The notes: generated by a model from the letters alone, not told the origin. Positions 9,101 through 17,163 are shown, counted from the first letter of the stretch. The stretch: 64,000 bases of DNA from an uncultured Dyadobacter sp. (GCF_946482605.1 NZ_CAMLSE010000018.1:62001-126000); one strand, 5' to 3'. A program made the numbers and translations.

Positions 9101-9943
9101 CGTACGGAATATGCTACCCCGATCGATAAATACCAGGATAAGGAAAAAGCCGCCGAACTACGGAAGCTGGTTTATCCATTCATGCTGAAACGGACTAAGG
9201 AAGAAGTCGCGACGGATTTGCCCGACAAGACCGAAACGATCCTGTTTTGTGAAATGGGCAACAAGCAACGGAAGGTTTATGATACTTTCCGTGAACGATA
9301 TCGTCAGGAGATTGCCGAAAAGCTGGCGACAGAAGGACTCAACAAAAGCAGTTTCCTTATTCTGGAAGCATTGCTCAAATTACGACAGATATGCGACTCT
9401 CCCTCGATACTGTCGGGAGATGAAGATTTCGGAAACGAATCGGCAAAGCTGGAAGAGCTTACCCGCGAAATAGAGGAAAATGCGTCCAATCATAAAATAT
9501 TGATTTTTAGTCAATTCCTGGGAATGCTCGACCTGATTCGGAAGCATTTGGAAAAAGTCAATATTCCTTACGAATACCTCGACGGCCAGACTGTCGACCG
9601 GGCGGGAAGGGTAAACCGTTTCCAGAGTGACCAGACCTGCCGTGTGTTCCTGATGAGCCTGAAAGCGGGTGGGGTGGGGCTAAACCTCACCGAGGCGGAT
9701 TATGTGTACTTGGTTGACCCGTGGTGGAACCCAGCGGTGGAGCGTCAGGCGATTGACCGTACGCACCGCATCGGGCAGACGCGCAAGGTGTTTGCTTATA
9801 AAATGATTTGTAAGGATACGATTGAAGAAAAGATTCTGCTGTTGCAACAACGCAAACAGGATTTGGCAGAGGATTTGGTGGGGGGAGAGTCAGGCTTTAT
9901 CAAGAAGCTGAGCCAGGAAGATATCATGGGGCTTTTCAGCTAA
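6158..9943 (+). CDS. SNF2-family DEAD/DEAH-box helicase with two SWIM zinc fingers
   Basis: A 1261-residue SWI2/SNF2 ATPase. The N-terminus carries two SWIM motifs of the form CxCxnCxH: Cys76, Cys78, Cys85, His87, and Cys180, Cys182, Cys191, His193. A long middle region of unknown fold (about 200-800) precedes the motor. The motor has Walker A DDMGLGKT (about 826), the DEAQ Walker B box (about 923), GTPVENN, and the C-terminal SLKAGGVGLNLTEAD, DPWWNPAVERQAIDR and HRIGQ motifs of Snf2 helicases. Such proteins remodel protein-DNA complexes or RNA polymerase; the exact target of the SWIM-containing group is unknown. It is a single-gene unit with its own promoter. Confidence 0.92.
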   Translation: MENEKKEKLSNFLIRRAERDVLSRGRSIYSSGGLKVSKLDYNGPGNAEFKVKSDYSIQFYQIFIRDFLTPQITTECSCPDKAGLCKHRVAAILYILDKMPTIKQVVHEMSNTVIELQEIREAQLRSMVLDDTWQNRENAGPVEILSAKEGEAECKISENGHDYLMTFSRVKGTRQVQTSCTCNQKLWVPLCEHKLAALLKLREELGEKAFEVMRDLTAEKSNLLAEYGYSLDDQFKDKFEFRLDEDGGLQLIKLDPAIQKVGVYQDWKSLRDRILPTQEASFSVTLTENGQEDEDRMSIFVFWPKGKNHLLDIGFGVFSVKYSSKSEKVTNIRNIAGGSSHYYSADEIPVLTESDARLVRIAKHWEEGLQKFIRKQGWAYNAYLHFDDVEADQRYEARNYVGKQLTRVFNDLDPDRLFLADGDYVTSNHQLTQLELHREPVKLFFVLTEDKEFITLNPYVELKAGTPLELQKVVSLDSFWLGIHNEKILFRWAGISEAEMVTYLSRNGFKIRIKKEFSEDFLTNWIIPVTEKFDVIFQTRHEIRTSPLNFQKPKFYLKEDEANLLIVPAYVYLGENGDTEELELLHDQRRTRTSYENNQITMLERNSQAENDIWEWTRGLHPGFGHQTGQPFFYVPFDHVMKDGWLFNFVDAAKKKHYEVFGFKDLKKMRFNPNRGTVKVHTSSGIDWFDMKIEISFGDQTVSLADAKKALLKKQNYIQLQDGSLGVLPDEWIAKLEPLMQFGRIEDDQIHLSKIHFSLIDELVSEIDNEEVFKELWEKKQKLLNFKQIPSVALPQNIEATLRQYQEEGYKWIHFLDEFGWGGCLADDMGLGKTLQMLTFLQQQKNLDSRYTNLVVVPTTLIFNWQAEAAKFTPDLKLYVHRGMSRRKDIDFFREYDIILTTYGTMRSDVELLRAFDFNYIVLDEAQAIKNPDSLTSKASRLLRARNRLTMTGTPVENNTFDLYSQFEFLNPGMLGHADFFRTEYATPIDKYQDKEKAAELRKLVYPFMLKRTKEEVATDLPDKTETILFCEMGNKQRKVYDTFRERYRQEIAEKLATEGLNKSSFLILEALLKLRQICDSPSILSGDEDFGNESAKLEELTREIEENASNHKILIFSQFLGMLDLIRKHLEKVNIPYEYLDGQTVDRAGRVNRFQSDQTCRVFLMSLKAGGVGLNLTEADYVYLVDPWWNPAVERQAIDRTHRIGQTRKVFAYKMICKDTIEEKILLLQQRKQDLAEDLVGGESGFIKKLSQEDIMGLFS

Positions 9944-9962
9944 ATCACCGGACCGTTGAGGT

Positions 9963-10262
9963 TCAGTAATTTAGCATTTTGCCGCTTGCGGAAATGTTTA
10001 GCAGTCTTGGATTAACAACCCGGGCCGATATTTCTTTTTTCGAAATGGTGTCGGCTGATGCAAATTCAAACGTCTGAGAATCGGTCAGGAGGTCGTTACC
10101 GAACTGCGGCTCCTGCATTCTTCCGCTGTTCTGGCTAGCTGGTGAAAAATTGTACATTTTTTCTACACTTTCGCCTTTGGCCGCCCCATACCGCGACTCT
10201 TTTTGTATTACGCATAGAACCAGTAAGACTGAGGCAATTAGAAGTGTAACTCTGTTTTTCAT
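9963..10262 (-). CDS. Small exported hypothetical protein
   Basis: This 99-residue ORF starts with ATG and has a basic N-terminus followed by a hydrophobic stretch (about residues 4-18, VTLLIASVLLVLCVI), consistent with a signal peptide or signal anchor. The rest is polar with no motif I recognise. It converges on the SNF2 gene, and its stop lies 20 nt beyond that gene's stop. No promoter box was found upstream. The signal-like start argues for a real gene, but a chance ORF is possible. Confidence 0.5.
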   Translation of the reverse strand: MKNRVTLLIASVLLVLCVIQKESRYGAAKGESVEKMYNFSPASQNSGRMQEPQFGNDLLTDSQTFEFASADTISKKEISARVVNPRLLNISASGKMLNY

Positions 10263-10361
10263 GACAAGAGATGTCTTATACTTGGGTTTAAATCAGACAA
10301 CTGCTTCTCGAAGAGCAAAATTCGGGCCAAATGGTTGGAAGATAAAAAAGAATTTGAAACC

Positions 10362-10398
10362 AAAAAGGCCCCATATCATGGCGATGTGGGGCCTTTTT
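10362..10398 (-). terminator. Rho-independent terminator after the RidA-like gene
   Basis: AAAAAGGCCCCA (10362-10373) pairs perfectly with TGGGGCCTTTTT (10387-10398) around a 13-nt loop. On the minus strand the stem ends in a run of five T, 14 nt past the stop of the RidA-like gene. Confidence 0.85.
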
Positions 10399-10411
10399 GG
10401 CATTCAGAAGT

Positions 10412-10795
10412 TTATTGCAGCACCGCAGTAAACTCAATTTCAACAAGATAATCGGGCGATACCAGCTTACTGATTTCGTAAATCCCGGTGGTGGGCTTGA
10501 TGTCGCGGAAGTAAGCACCATGCGCTCTTGCAATTTCATCGAAGCAGGCGATGTCTGTTGTAAAAATCCGGGTGCGGACCACATCATTCAGGCTTGCACC
10601 AGCGTCCTGCAACACCTTGTCAATGCGTTCAATGATATTATTGGTTTGGGCAAAAGCATCGTCAGCTTTCACTTTTTCGCCGTCAACGATCGCCACGGTG
10701 CCCGCTACTTCGACGATATTTCCAATGCGTACCGCGCGGCAGTAGCCCATCTTGTCTTCCCACGGAGATCCGGAGAGAATATTTTGTCTTGACAT
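10412..10795 (-). CDS. RidA/YjgF-family protein lacking the catalytic arginine
   Basis: At 127 residues it has the chorismate-mutase-like fold length of the Rid family (RidA hydrolyses reactive 2-aminoacrylate imines). Family features include GNIVEVAGTVA, a middle NNIIERIDKVLQDAG and the terminal YLVEIEFTAV with the conserved glutamate. In canonical RidA the segment PARSTVEV carries the arginine that binds the imine's carboxylate. Here the aligned segment reads PTTGIYEI, so the arginine is replaced by threonine. The protein therefore likely belongs to one of the non-RidA branches and may not be an imine deaminase. A strong terminator follows it. Confidence 0.85.
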   Translation of the reverse strand: MSRQNILSGSPWEDKMGYCRAVRIGNIVEVAGTVAIVDGEKVKADDAFAQTNNIIERIDKVLQDAGASLNDVVRTRIFTTDIACFDEIARAHGAYFRDIKPTTGIYEISKLVSPDYLVEIEFTAVLQ

Positions 10796-10825
10796 ATGAG
10801 GTAATAGTATAAAAATGGAATTTCT

Positions 10826-11275
10826 TTAAGGTTCGCTCAAAAGTCTTCTGAACTTGCGTTTGACGCTTGCGGATGTTACAAAACAATCTTTCAGAGACTT
10901 GAAAATCACATCTTGAAGCCTACCGACAATCTTGTAATCGAGTCCTTCGACCGGATAGATATCTTTCAAGACGGCAATATCATACTCATCGATTTGCTGG
11001 CCGTAAAGATACGTGTCCAATGGAAAAGACCAATCGTTGATCGTGACAGAATGGCCTGCTTTGAACAAGAAGCAGTTGAAACATGCTTCCGGCACCTCAA
11101 TGCAACCGTAACCGACCATTGATTGAGCAGGTCGGTAATCAAGACTCGAAGGCAGGCTGGCCAGCAGGGATTGTGCATTGAAAACCTTTAAAACAATAAA
11201 GTACTTGGGCTTTGAAGCGCTCCCGTTTTTAAAGTAAAATGGGTTAAAATAGAGTACATCGCCTTCTTCGCCCAC
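10826..11275 (-). CDS. Candidate toxin partner of the Panacea antitoxin (MazF-like beginning)
   Basis: A 149-residue protein starting with GTG at 11275, only 4 nt after the stop of the Panacea-domain gene, so the two are surely cotranscribed and probably translationally coupled. The N-terminus GDVLYFNPFYFKNG followed by KPKYFIVL resembles the first strands of MazF/PemK-type toxins, where a GD-V-x-F pattern comes before K-R-x-x-V-L. The middle has a Cys-rich patch (ACFNCFLF), and the C-terminus is basic (KRKFRRLL). I do not recognise the family firmly. The toxin role is inferred from position beside a Panacea protein and from this faint resemblance. Confidence 0.55.
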   Translation of the reverse strand: MGEEGDVLYFNPFYFKNGSASKPKYFIVLKVFNAQSLLASLPSSLDYRPAQSMVGYGCIEVPEACFNCFLFKAGHSVTINDWSFPLDTYLYGQQIDEYDIAVLKDIYPVEGLDYKIVGRLQDVIFKSLKDCFVTSASVKRKFRRLLSEP

Positions 11276-11279
11276 GGTG

Positions 11280-11873
11280 TTATGCTTTAAGTGCTTTTAC
11301 ATTCCTCAGGTAATTCAGCTGATCCAGGTAGAGCTCTTTTTTGAGAGGCATATCTTCCAGAAGCCTGGAAAAATCAATAGGAATTTCGGTTGAATTTAAA
11401 TATCCAGCTTCAAGATATTCCAGCACGCCGTTTTCGGTAGCTATAATATGCCACAGAGAATGCTTTCGGTGGGTAAGATCGATTAGCTCAGCGGCAGTTG
11501 TGGATTGGAAGGTTTCTGCAATATGTTCTAATAGTTCTATCTCATTGTCAGAAAATTCGTCATCTGCGAAGGGTCTTTGTGCATGAATATAAGTGGCTCC
11601 TTCCGTATCCACGCTTTTTGATATGTAGCGGGCAAGCAGAACCGGTTCATCGGATGAAAGGTCGACAAAAACATCGCGGGATACCGGACCGAGCTTCCAA
11701 ACGCTGAAATTCAAGTTAAAAAAAGGCAATCCATAAGTACGTACAGAATATTCCTCTATCAGATAAATGAGTTTCAGAAGTTTGGTTTTGGATAAGGGTT
11801 GTATTTGATCTGCCAGATAGATCACTGCATTGCCCAGCTTATCAATTTCGGAGTCTGAATACGGGTGCAGCAT
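11280..11873 (-). CDS. Panacea (SocA/DUF4065)-domain protein, probable antitoxin
   Basis: The 197-residue product carries the Panacea/DUF4065 signature near the N-terminus: SKTKLLKLIYLIEEYSVRTYG, then NFSVWKLGPVSRDVF at about 55-70, and a closing helical region with THRKHSLWHII. Panacea domains are promiscuous antitoxin domains that neutralise many unrelated toxin folds, usually encoded next door. Here the next gene downstream, 4 nt away, is the candidate toxin. The pair sits 66 nt downstream of recQ on the same strand. No separate promoter is obvious, so read-through from recQ or an uncatalogued promoter is possible. Confidence 0.8.
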   Translation of the reverse strand: MLHPYSDSEIDKLGNAVIYLADQIQPLSKTKLLKLIYLIEEYSVRTYGLPFFNLNFSVWKLGPVSRDVFVDLSSDEPVLLARYISKSVDTEGATYIHAQRPFADDEFSDNEIELLEHIAETFQSTTAAELIDLTHRKHSLWHIIATENGVLEYLEAGYLNSTEIPIDFSRLLEDMPLKKELYLDQLNYLRNVKALKA

Positions 11874-11939
11874 ATTTTAAGAGGTTTTGTCAAGGCAGGA
11901 AAGGTACAGCAAGTTAACAGTCTAAGCAAAAGGATCGTT

Positions 11940-14093
11940 TCAACGCGGCTGCCCCTCCTCCCGTATCGCAAGCGCAAGCCGGATCTGCCCGTAATCAAAC
12001 TGCTCGTTCAACAGCTCGAAGAGCGGTTTCAAGGGATCATTTTTGCCGACCTGAATCTCGCTTGCGGCCTTGGCGATTGTTTGGTAGGCATGTGGATCGA
12101 TGAGTGATTTCAGATCGATCGGATGGCCATCTTCACGGAGTTTCACCAGATGAGAGATGATCGTGACCGGGTTAAGATCGCGTTTTTCGGCAATTACTTT
12201 GACAGAATATCCAGCATTATAAAGGTCCAGGGTTTCAACGAAAGTCATGCCTTTCATGACCCGTGTGCCCGGCTGGTTGTTTTCGCGGGCAAAATTCAGG
12301 ATTTCGTTGATAAACGCCTCCCCATATCGCCGGAACTTCTCGGCACCGACCCCGGAGACTGCCTTCATCTGCGCTTCGGATACAGGTTTTTTCTGTGCCA
12401 TTTCCGAAAGTGTTGCGTCGCTGAACACTACATAAGGAGGTACGCCCAATGCATCCGCCATTTGCTTTCGTAATGTCCGCAGGCGCTCGAAAAGAGCATC
12501 CCGGATGATTTCCTGCTTTGCTTTTTCTTTCGGGACGAGCTCTTCTTCTTTCGCTTTGCGCTCGCTGAGCGGAATGAACCGCACCAACTCTACGGGGCGT
12601 TCGCCTTTCAGGATTTGACGACTGACCGGATTTAGCTTAAAACTGTGCGCTTCATCATAAGCAATGTCCATGATGCCCGAATTGAGCATCTGGCTCAGGT
12701 ACTCGGCCCATTCGTCTCCCCTGAGCTCATGACCGACCCCGAATGTGGGCAAACGGTCGTACCCGTGTTGCAGGATATTGCGGTTACGACTTCCCCGCAG
12801 AATGTCGATGAGCATCCCCATGGCTACTTTCTGGTCGGTGCGAGCAATGCCCGACAATGCCTTTTGCGCAATAACCGTGGCATCGAACCGCGTCCGCGGA
12901 TTCCTGCAGACGTCGCAATTGCCGCAATCGTGTTCGACTGGCTCGTTGAAATAGCTTAACAGGATCCTCCGCCTGCACATGTCGGCTTCGGCATACTGCT
13001 TCATCCGATTCAATTTGGCATGAAGAAGTTCCTTTTGATCCGCCGACTGATCGGAGTTGTTGATCATATCCTGCCGGGTGATAATGTCGAGGTAGCTGTA
13101 AAACAACACGGTATCCGACGGTGAGCCATCACGGCCCGCCCGCCCGATCTCCTGGTAGAAGCTTTCGACATTGGACGGCAGGTTATAATGGATTACCCAG
13201 CGAACGTTCGACTTATCGATACCCATTCCGAATGCAATGGTGGCAACGATGATCTGGATATCGTCCCGCAGAAAGTTTTCCTGCACCTGGGAGCGCTTGT
13301 CCGCAGCCATGCCCGCATGGTAGTATGCAACCCTGAAACCTTCCTTCTGCAAACTGGCCGCTACTGTTTCGGTGCCCTTGCGGCTCAGGCAATAGATAAT
13401 GCCGGGCTGGCCGTCATGACGTTTAAGAAAACTCTGAATCTGCTGAATCCGCTTGCGGCCCGGGAGCACGTTAAGACTAAGATTGGGCCTGTCGAAGCTC
13501 GAAATGAAAGTCTCAGCGTGCTCGATGTTCAGCTGTTTGAGGATATCCCGGCGTGTCACCCGGTCGGCAGTGGCGGTTAGCGCTACAATGGGGACATTAG
13601 GGAAGCGCTGCTTCAATGAGGTGAGCTGCCGGTATTCCGGTCGAAAATCGTGTCCCCAGGATGAAATGCAATGGGATTCGTCGATTGCAAAAAGGCTGAC
13701 ATTCCATTCCCTCAAAAATTCGAATGTATTTCCTGAAAAAAGCCGCTCCGGGGCGATGTAAAGCAGTTTTAGGGTGCCGAGTTTGGCCTGCCACATTACC
13801 TGATCCTGTTCGACACCGGATAGTGTGGAGTTAAGGAATGCAGCATTGATCCCGTTCCCGCGCAATGCCTCGACCTGGTCTTTCATCAGGGCGATCAGCG
13901 GTGAAATCACGATCGTAAGCCCTTCCCGGAGCACCGCGGGAATTTGAAAACAGACAGACTTACCGCCGCCGGTCGGCATCAGGACCAGACAATCCTGGTT
14001 GGCCATAACAGTGTCGATGATTTCCGACTGTTGGGGACGAAAGGAGTCGTATCCGAAATATTTTTTTAATGCTTCCAGTTTGTTGACAGACAT
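11940..14093 (-). CDS. recQ: ATP-dependent DNA helicase RecQ
   Basis: A 717-residue 3'-5' helicase for recombination repair and replication restart. Visible in order: Walker A PTGGGKSVCFQIPA, the RecQ DEAH box DESHCISSWGHDFRPEY, helicase C-terminal motifs GMAADKRS, TIAFGMGIDKSNVR and HYNLPSNVESFYQEIGRAGR, the zinc-binding Cys cluster CRRR...CGNCDVC, an RQC winged helix, an HRDC domain (about 510-590), and a C-terminal HTH segment (about 615-665, SVKVIAEKRDLNPVTIISHL). The extra HTH-40-like end is common in Bacteroidota RecQ. Start ATG is unambiguous. Confidence 0.96.
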   Translation of the reverse strand: MSVNKLEALKKYFGYDSFRPQQSEIIDTVMANQDCLVLMPTGGGKSVCFQIPAVLREGLTIVISPLIALMKDQVEALRGNGINAAFLNSTLSGVEQDQVMWQAKLGTLKLLYIAPERLFSGNTFEFLREWNVSLFAIDESHCISSWGHDFRPEYRQLTSLKQRFPNVPIVALTATADRVTRRDILKQLNIEHAETFISSFDRPNLSLNVLPGRKRIQQIQSFLKRHDGQPGIIYCLSRKGTETVAASLQKEGFRVAYYHAGMAADKRSQVQENFLRDDIQIIVATIAFGMGIDKSNVRWVIHYNLPSNVESFYQEIGRAGRDGSPSDTVLFYSYLDIITRQDMINNSDQSADQKELLHAKLNRMKQYAEADMCRRRILLSYFNEPVEHDCGNCDVCRNPRTRFDATVIAQKALSGIARTDQKVAMGMLIDILRGSRNRNILQHGYDRLPTFGVGHELRGDEWAEYLSQMLNSGIMDIAYDEAHSFKLNPVSRQILKGERPVELVRFIPLSERKAKEEELVPKEKAKQEIIRDALFERLRTLRKQMADALGVPPYVVFSDATLSEMAQKKPVSEAQMKAVSGVGAEKFRRYGEAFINEILNFARENNQPGTRVMKGMTFVETLDLYNAGYSVKVIAEKRDLNPVTIISHLVKLREDGHPIDLKSLIDPHAYQTIAKAASEIQVGKNDPLKPLFELLNEQFDYGQIRLALAIREEGQPR

Positions 14094-14136
14094 GGGTATT
14101 GGTTTAATGTATACTTCTAAATTTCCTTTCGCGGTG

Positions 14137-14144
14137 CAAAAATA
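14137..14144 (-). promoter_or_regulatory. -7 box of the recQ promoter
   Basis: CAAAAATA on the plus strand reads TATTTTTG on the minus strand, a perfect TAnnTTTG box, 44 nt before the recQ ATG. No good -33 element is seen at the right spacing, so the call is tentative. Confidence 0.4.
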
Positions 14145-14149
14145 GGCAC

Positions 14150-16264
14150 TCAGAGCTGATACATGATCTGCAATTTGATTTCACTGCGTTTGTTTCCACT
14201 AATTTCATTGAGTCCCGAACTGATCTGTTCAAGATCCCGGTAGCGCGTTTGAGACCATCGGACCCACAGTTTCAGGCTCTTAGCTAATGTATAGCGCAGC
14301 ATCAGGTAATGCCTCGTGCCGATGTCATAATAGGCCGGAATGGAGAAAGCGTACAGCATATCTTTTTCATAAACATACTGTCGGCTGTCGTAGTTATCTG
14401 TTTTAAAAAATGCAAAGCGACCGCTTACTTCCATTTGCTGTAAATGCACTGTAATGTCCTGTAAGACAGTTAGTCCATTCGAGCCACGAAGTCCTTCGTA
14501 TTTCAGTCCGCCGCATTGGAATCGTGTTCGTAGTGCGTATTTCATCGGCACGTCGTATTCGAGGTTGAGCATTGCGGTGCGACGGATGGAATTGACGACC
14601 GGGGCAGGCTCTTCTTTACTATCCGGCTCGTTGCCCTGTTTATGTTTTTCATGAAAAAGCAATGAGGCGTTGAATCGCTTGTTGGGCTTCCAAAGTGCCC
14701 GTAAGAGATAATCGGAGCCTTTGGAAGGCGCATCGACCTGGTATTTCAGCCATGGGAAATGGAAGTAGTCATAAAATGCACTGAACTGCCAATGGCGTGG
14801 TGCGAAGCGGAGCCCGGCATATGCGCCGGTTTCGTTAATGGGACGTGTCGCCTCGCTTAGAGAGTTACCATAGAAAGTATGAAAGTTGCGTGCGTAGTGT
14901 CTCAGCAACACCGAGCAATCCCATTTTTTACCTAAACTAACAATTGCACCGCCCAACGCACCCAACCCGCTGCTGCGCGAAACGGCGCTTTCTCCGAAAA
15001 AGTGAAAGTTTTGCCAGCGGTAATCACCATGCAGACCGGCAATGAAATTTTGTTTGCCCGAAAACTCGTGACGGTTATAGGGCAGGTCCCGCTTCCGCAG
15101 CACATCGCTGTAATGTGTTTGCAGCAGTGACAGACCGACTTGTCCGGAACGGGACCGGAGCTGATGCAGCAAATGCAGACCTGCGTTCCATTCAGTGAGT
15201 ACATGATGTTTGTCTATTTCGGATGGTGTTCGGTGATAGCCCGAAAGGGGGAGGGAAGTGGTAACGGTTTCTATCTGGTCATCGGAGGCCCTTTCCTGGG
15301 TAGCATCCCTTTTTACCAGGGAAAAAAAAGTGGTCACATCGGTGCGGTCTGTAACGCTGATCGTTGCAGCTGCGCCGCGAAAGAAATTGGCTTCGGTGGA
15401 AGAAGTATAAGGTTTAATGCCCGTGGTGCTCCGGTAAGTGGTTTGAATGACCTCCGAGCCTTTGCCCAGTGAAAACCCGGCCCCGGTGATCATGCCTTGC
15501 CCCGCCTGCATTTGAAAATCGCCGATCACGAGGTTTTTAAGTTTGCCGCGATTCATGATCTGCATATGGAATGACAGAAAATCGATACCGAAAATTTGTC
15601 GCCTGGGCTGCCATGTCCACAATTTTTCGCCGGCATCCTTCTCGAGTGTCAGGCCCACGCTATGCGAGCCTGTGCGTGCATTGCGATAGCGCAGGTAGCC
15701 ATTGAAAGCAGAGCCCCGATAGCGGGTTGTTGATGAAGACCCGGGTTCCGGAGGCGAAAAGCCCTTCTGCCGTTCCAGTATCTTACCGGATCGGAACATC
15801 AGGAAATGCTGTCCCGGATTTTTGACCGACTCACGCAATGAAAGCGCTGGTTTGCTGATCGTTACGAAGGGAAGTAACCGCCTGATGGTTTCGAGGTCAA
15901 GATCGGGAACGGCCTGCAATTCATAGAGAGACAGCAATGGACCAAATTTCGCACGATAGTCCAGCAATGACCGGAGCTGTTTTTCGGATAGAATAAAGGT
16001 TGCGGAAAGGTCGTCGGCAGTGGCTGCATTCAAATCCAGCGGGCTGGCGTAAAGCTGCAACAACGACTCATACAGTTCGGAAGCATCGCTATCCTCAGGC
16101 GGGATGGGGAAAAGCTCGGCGATAAATGCGTTGATATCGATTTCCGGGCGGGGAGGTTCCTGTGCGCTGCAATGCGGGCAGGTTATTGTAAGCAGTAATG
16201 CAAGGCACAATTGGCAGCGAACGGCCAGCGAGCCCCGAAGGTCAAAAGCGTATGTCTGTTTCAT
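14150..16264 (-). CDS. Exported helix-hairpin-helix domain protein with a large beta-rich barrel-like region
   Basis: After a signal peptide (ending PHCSAQ) come two ComEA-like helix-hairpin-helix motifs: LDLNAATADDLSATFILSEK with LLDYRAKFGPL and LSLYELQAVPDLDLETI. These occupy roughly residues 45-115. The remaining 580 residues are rich in alternating aromatic/polar strands and end in KLQIMYQL, as expected for an outer-membrane beta-barrel. I know this HhH-plus-barrel architecture as a widespread but uncharacterised Bacteroidota family. The ATG at 16264 (MKQTYAF) puts the signal peptide at a normal length; an in-frame ATG four codons upstream (16276) is the alternative. It lies 35 nt after nadC on the same strand. 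Confidence 0.75.
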   Translation of the reverse strand: MKQTYAFDLRGSLAVRCQLCLALLLTITCPHCSAQEPPRPEIDINAFIAELFPIPPEDSDASELYESLLQLYASPLDLNAATADDLSATFILSEKQLRSLLDYRAKFGPLLSLYELQAVPDLDLETIRRLLPFVTISKPALSLRESVKNPGQHFLMFRSGKILERQKGFSPPEPGSSSTTRYRGSAFNGYLRYRNARTGSHSVGLTLEKDAGEKLWTWQPRRQIFGIDFLSFHMQIMNRGKLKNLVIGDFQMQAGQGMITGAGFSLGKGSEVIQTTYRSTTGIKPYTSSTEANFFRGAAATISVTDRTDVTTFFSLVKRDATQERASDDQIETVTTSLPLSGYHRTPSEIDKHHVLTEWNAGLHLLHQLRSRSGQVGLSLLQTHYSDVLRKRDLPYNRHEFSGKQNFIAGLHGDYRWQNFHFFGESAVSRSSGLGALGGAIVSLGKKWDCSVLLRHYARNFHTFYGNSLSEATRPINETGAYAGLRFAPRHWQFSAFYDYFHFPWLKYQVDAPSKGSDYLLRALWKPNKRFNASLLFHEKHKQGNEPDSKEEPAPVVNSIRRTAMLNLEYDVPMKYALRTRFQCGGLKYEGLRGSNGLTVLQDITVHLQQMEVSGRFAFFKTDNYDSRQYVYEKDMLYAFSIPAYYDIGTRHYLMLRYTLAKSLKLWVRWSQTRYRDLEQISSGLNEISGNKRSEIKLQIMYQL

Positions 16265-16299
16265 CGATCTCAGCATACGCTTTTGATAAAATGAAGAGG

Positions 16300-17163
16300 T
16301 TAGAAGGCTTTCAGACTTAAATCCAGACTTCGTGCCTGATGCGTGAGCGCACCGCTGGATATCCCATCCACTCCGGTCTCCGCTACGGCACGCAATGTTT
16401 TTTCGGTAATATTCCCGGAAGCCTCCGTTTCATAGCGTCCTCCGATCCTTTTTACAGCTTCACGCAGGTCTTCCAGCGGAAAGTTGTCGAGCATGATAAT
16501 GTCCACCCGGCCCACCCTCAACACTTCATCTACCTCTGCCAGGTTCCGCGTTTCAATCTCGATTTTAAGCTTTCGGCCGGTTTCTTCCAGGTATTTCCGG
16601 GCACCGGTAATGGCTGCCTCAATGCCCCCCGCGTAATCCACATGGTTGTCTTTGAGCATGATCATGTCATACAAACCCATCCGGTGGTTCACCGCCCCGC
16701 CTATTTTCACTGCTATTTTTTCAAAAAGGCGAAAGTTCGGGGTCGTTTTGCGGGTATCGAGCAGTTTCACCGGCAGATCTTTGATCAGATCCGACATTTG
16801 CCGCGCATACGTGGCAATACCGCTCATGCGCTGCATAATGTTGAGCACCAGTCGCTCTGCTTTCAGGATCAAACGGGCATTTCCTTCTACCGTCAAAACA
16901 ATGTCTCCTGTTTTGACGACAGAACCGTCAAAAAGTAACACATCAATTTTCGCTTTGGGGTGATTGTAATATCCTGCGGTCTCATCGAAGATAATTTGGG
17001 CCACTTCTACGCCGGCGAGAATGCCGTCCTGCTTCACGAGGAGCCTGGCGCGCTTGATTGCATTTTCAGGAACACTTGCGAGGGACGAGTGGTCTCCGTC
17101 ACCGATATCTTCCAGCAGGGCAAGTCTTAGAAGATTCCGGAGTTCATGTGGATCAGTTTCCAT
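16300..17163 (-). CDS. nadC: Nicotinate-nucleotide pyrophosphorylase (carboxylating)
   Basis: NadC converts quinolinate and PRPP to nicotinate mononucleotide, CO2 and pyrophosphate in NAD synthesis. The 287-residue length is typical. Family motifs are present: ERLVLNIMQRMSGIAT, LLDTRKTTPNFR (substrate-binding arginine and lysine), GGAVNHRMGLYDMIMLKDNH, EIETRNLAEVDE and IMLDNFPLEDLREAV. NadC is normally encoded with nadA and nadB; neither is in this window. Both neighbours are exported barrel proteins, so the local order carries no functional hint beyond a shared transcript. Confidence 0.96.
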   Translation of the reverse strand: METDPHELRNLLRLALLEDIGDGDHSSLASVPENAIKRARLLVKQDGILAGVEVAQIIFDETAGYYNHPKAKIDVLLFDGSVVKTGDIVLTVEGNARLILKAERLVLNIMQRMSGIATYARQMSDLIKDLPVKLLDTRKTTPNFRLFEKIAVKIGGAVNHRMGLYDMIMLKDNHVDYAGGIEAAITGARKYLEETGRKLKIEIETRNLAEVDEVLRVGRVDIIMLDNFPLEDLREAVKRIGGRYETEASGNITEKTLRAVAETGVDGISSGALTHQARSLDLSLKAF

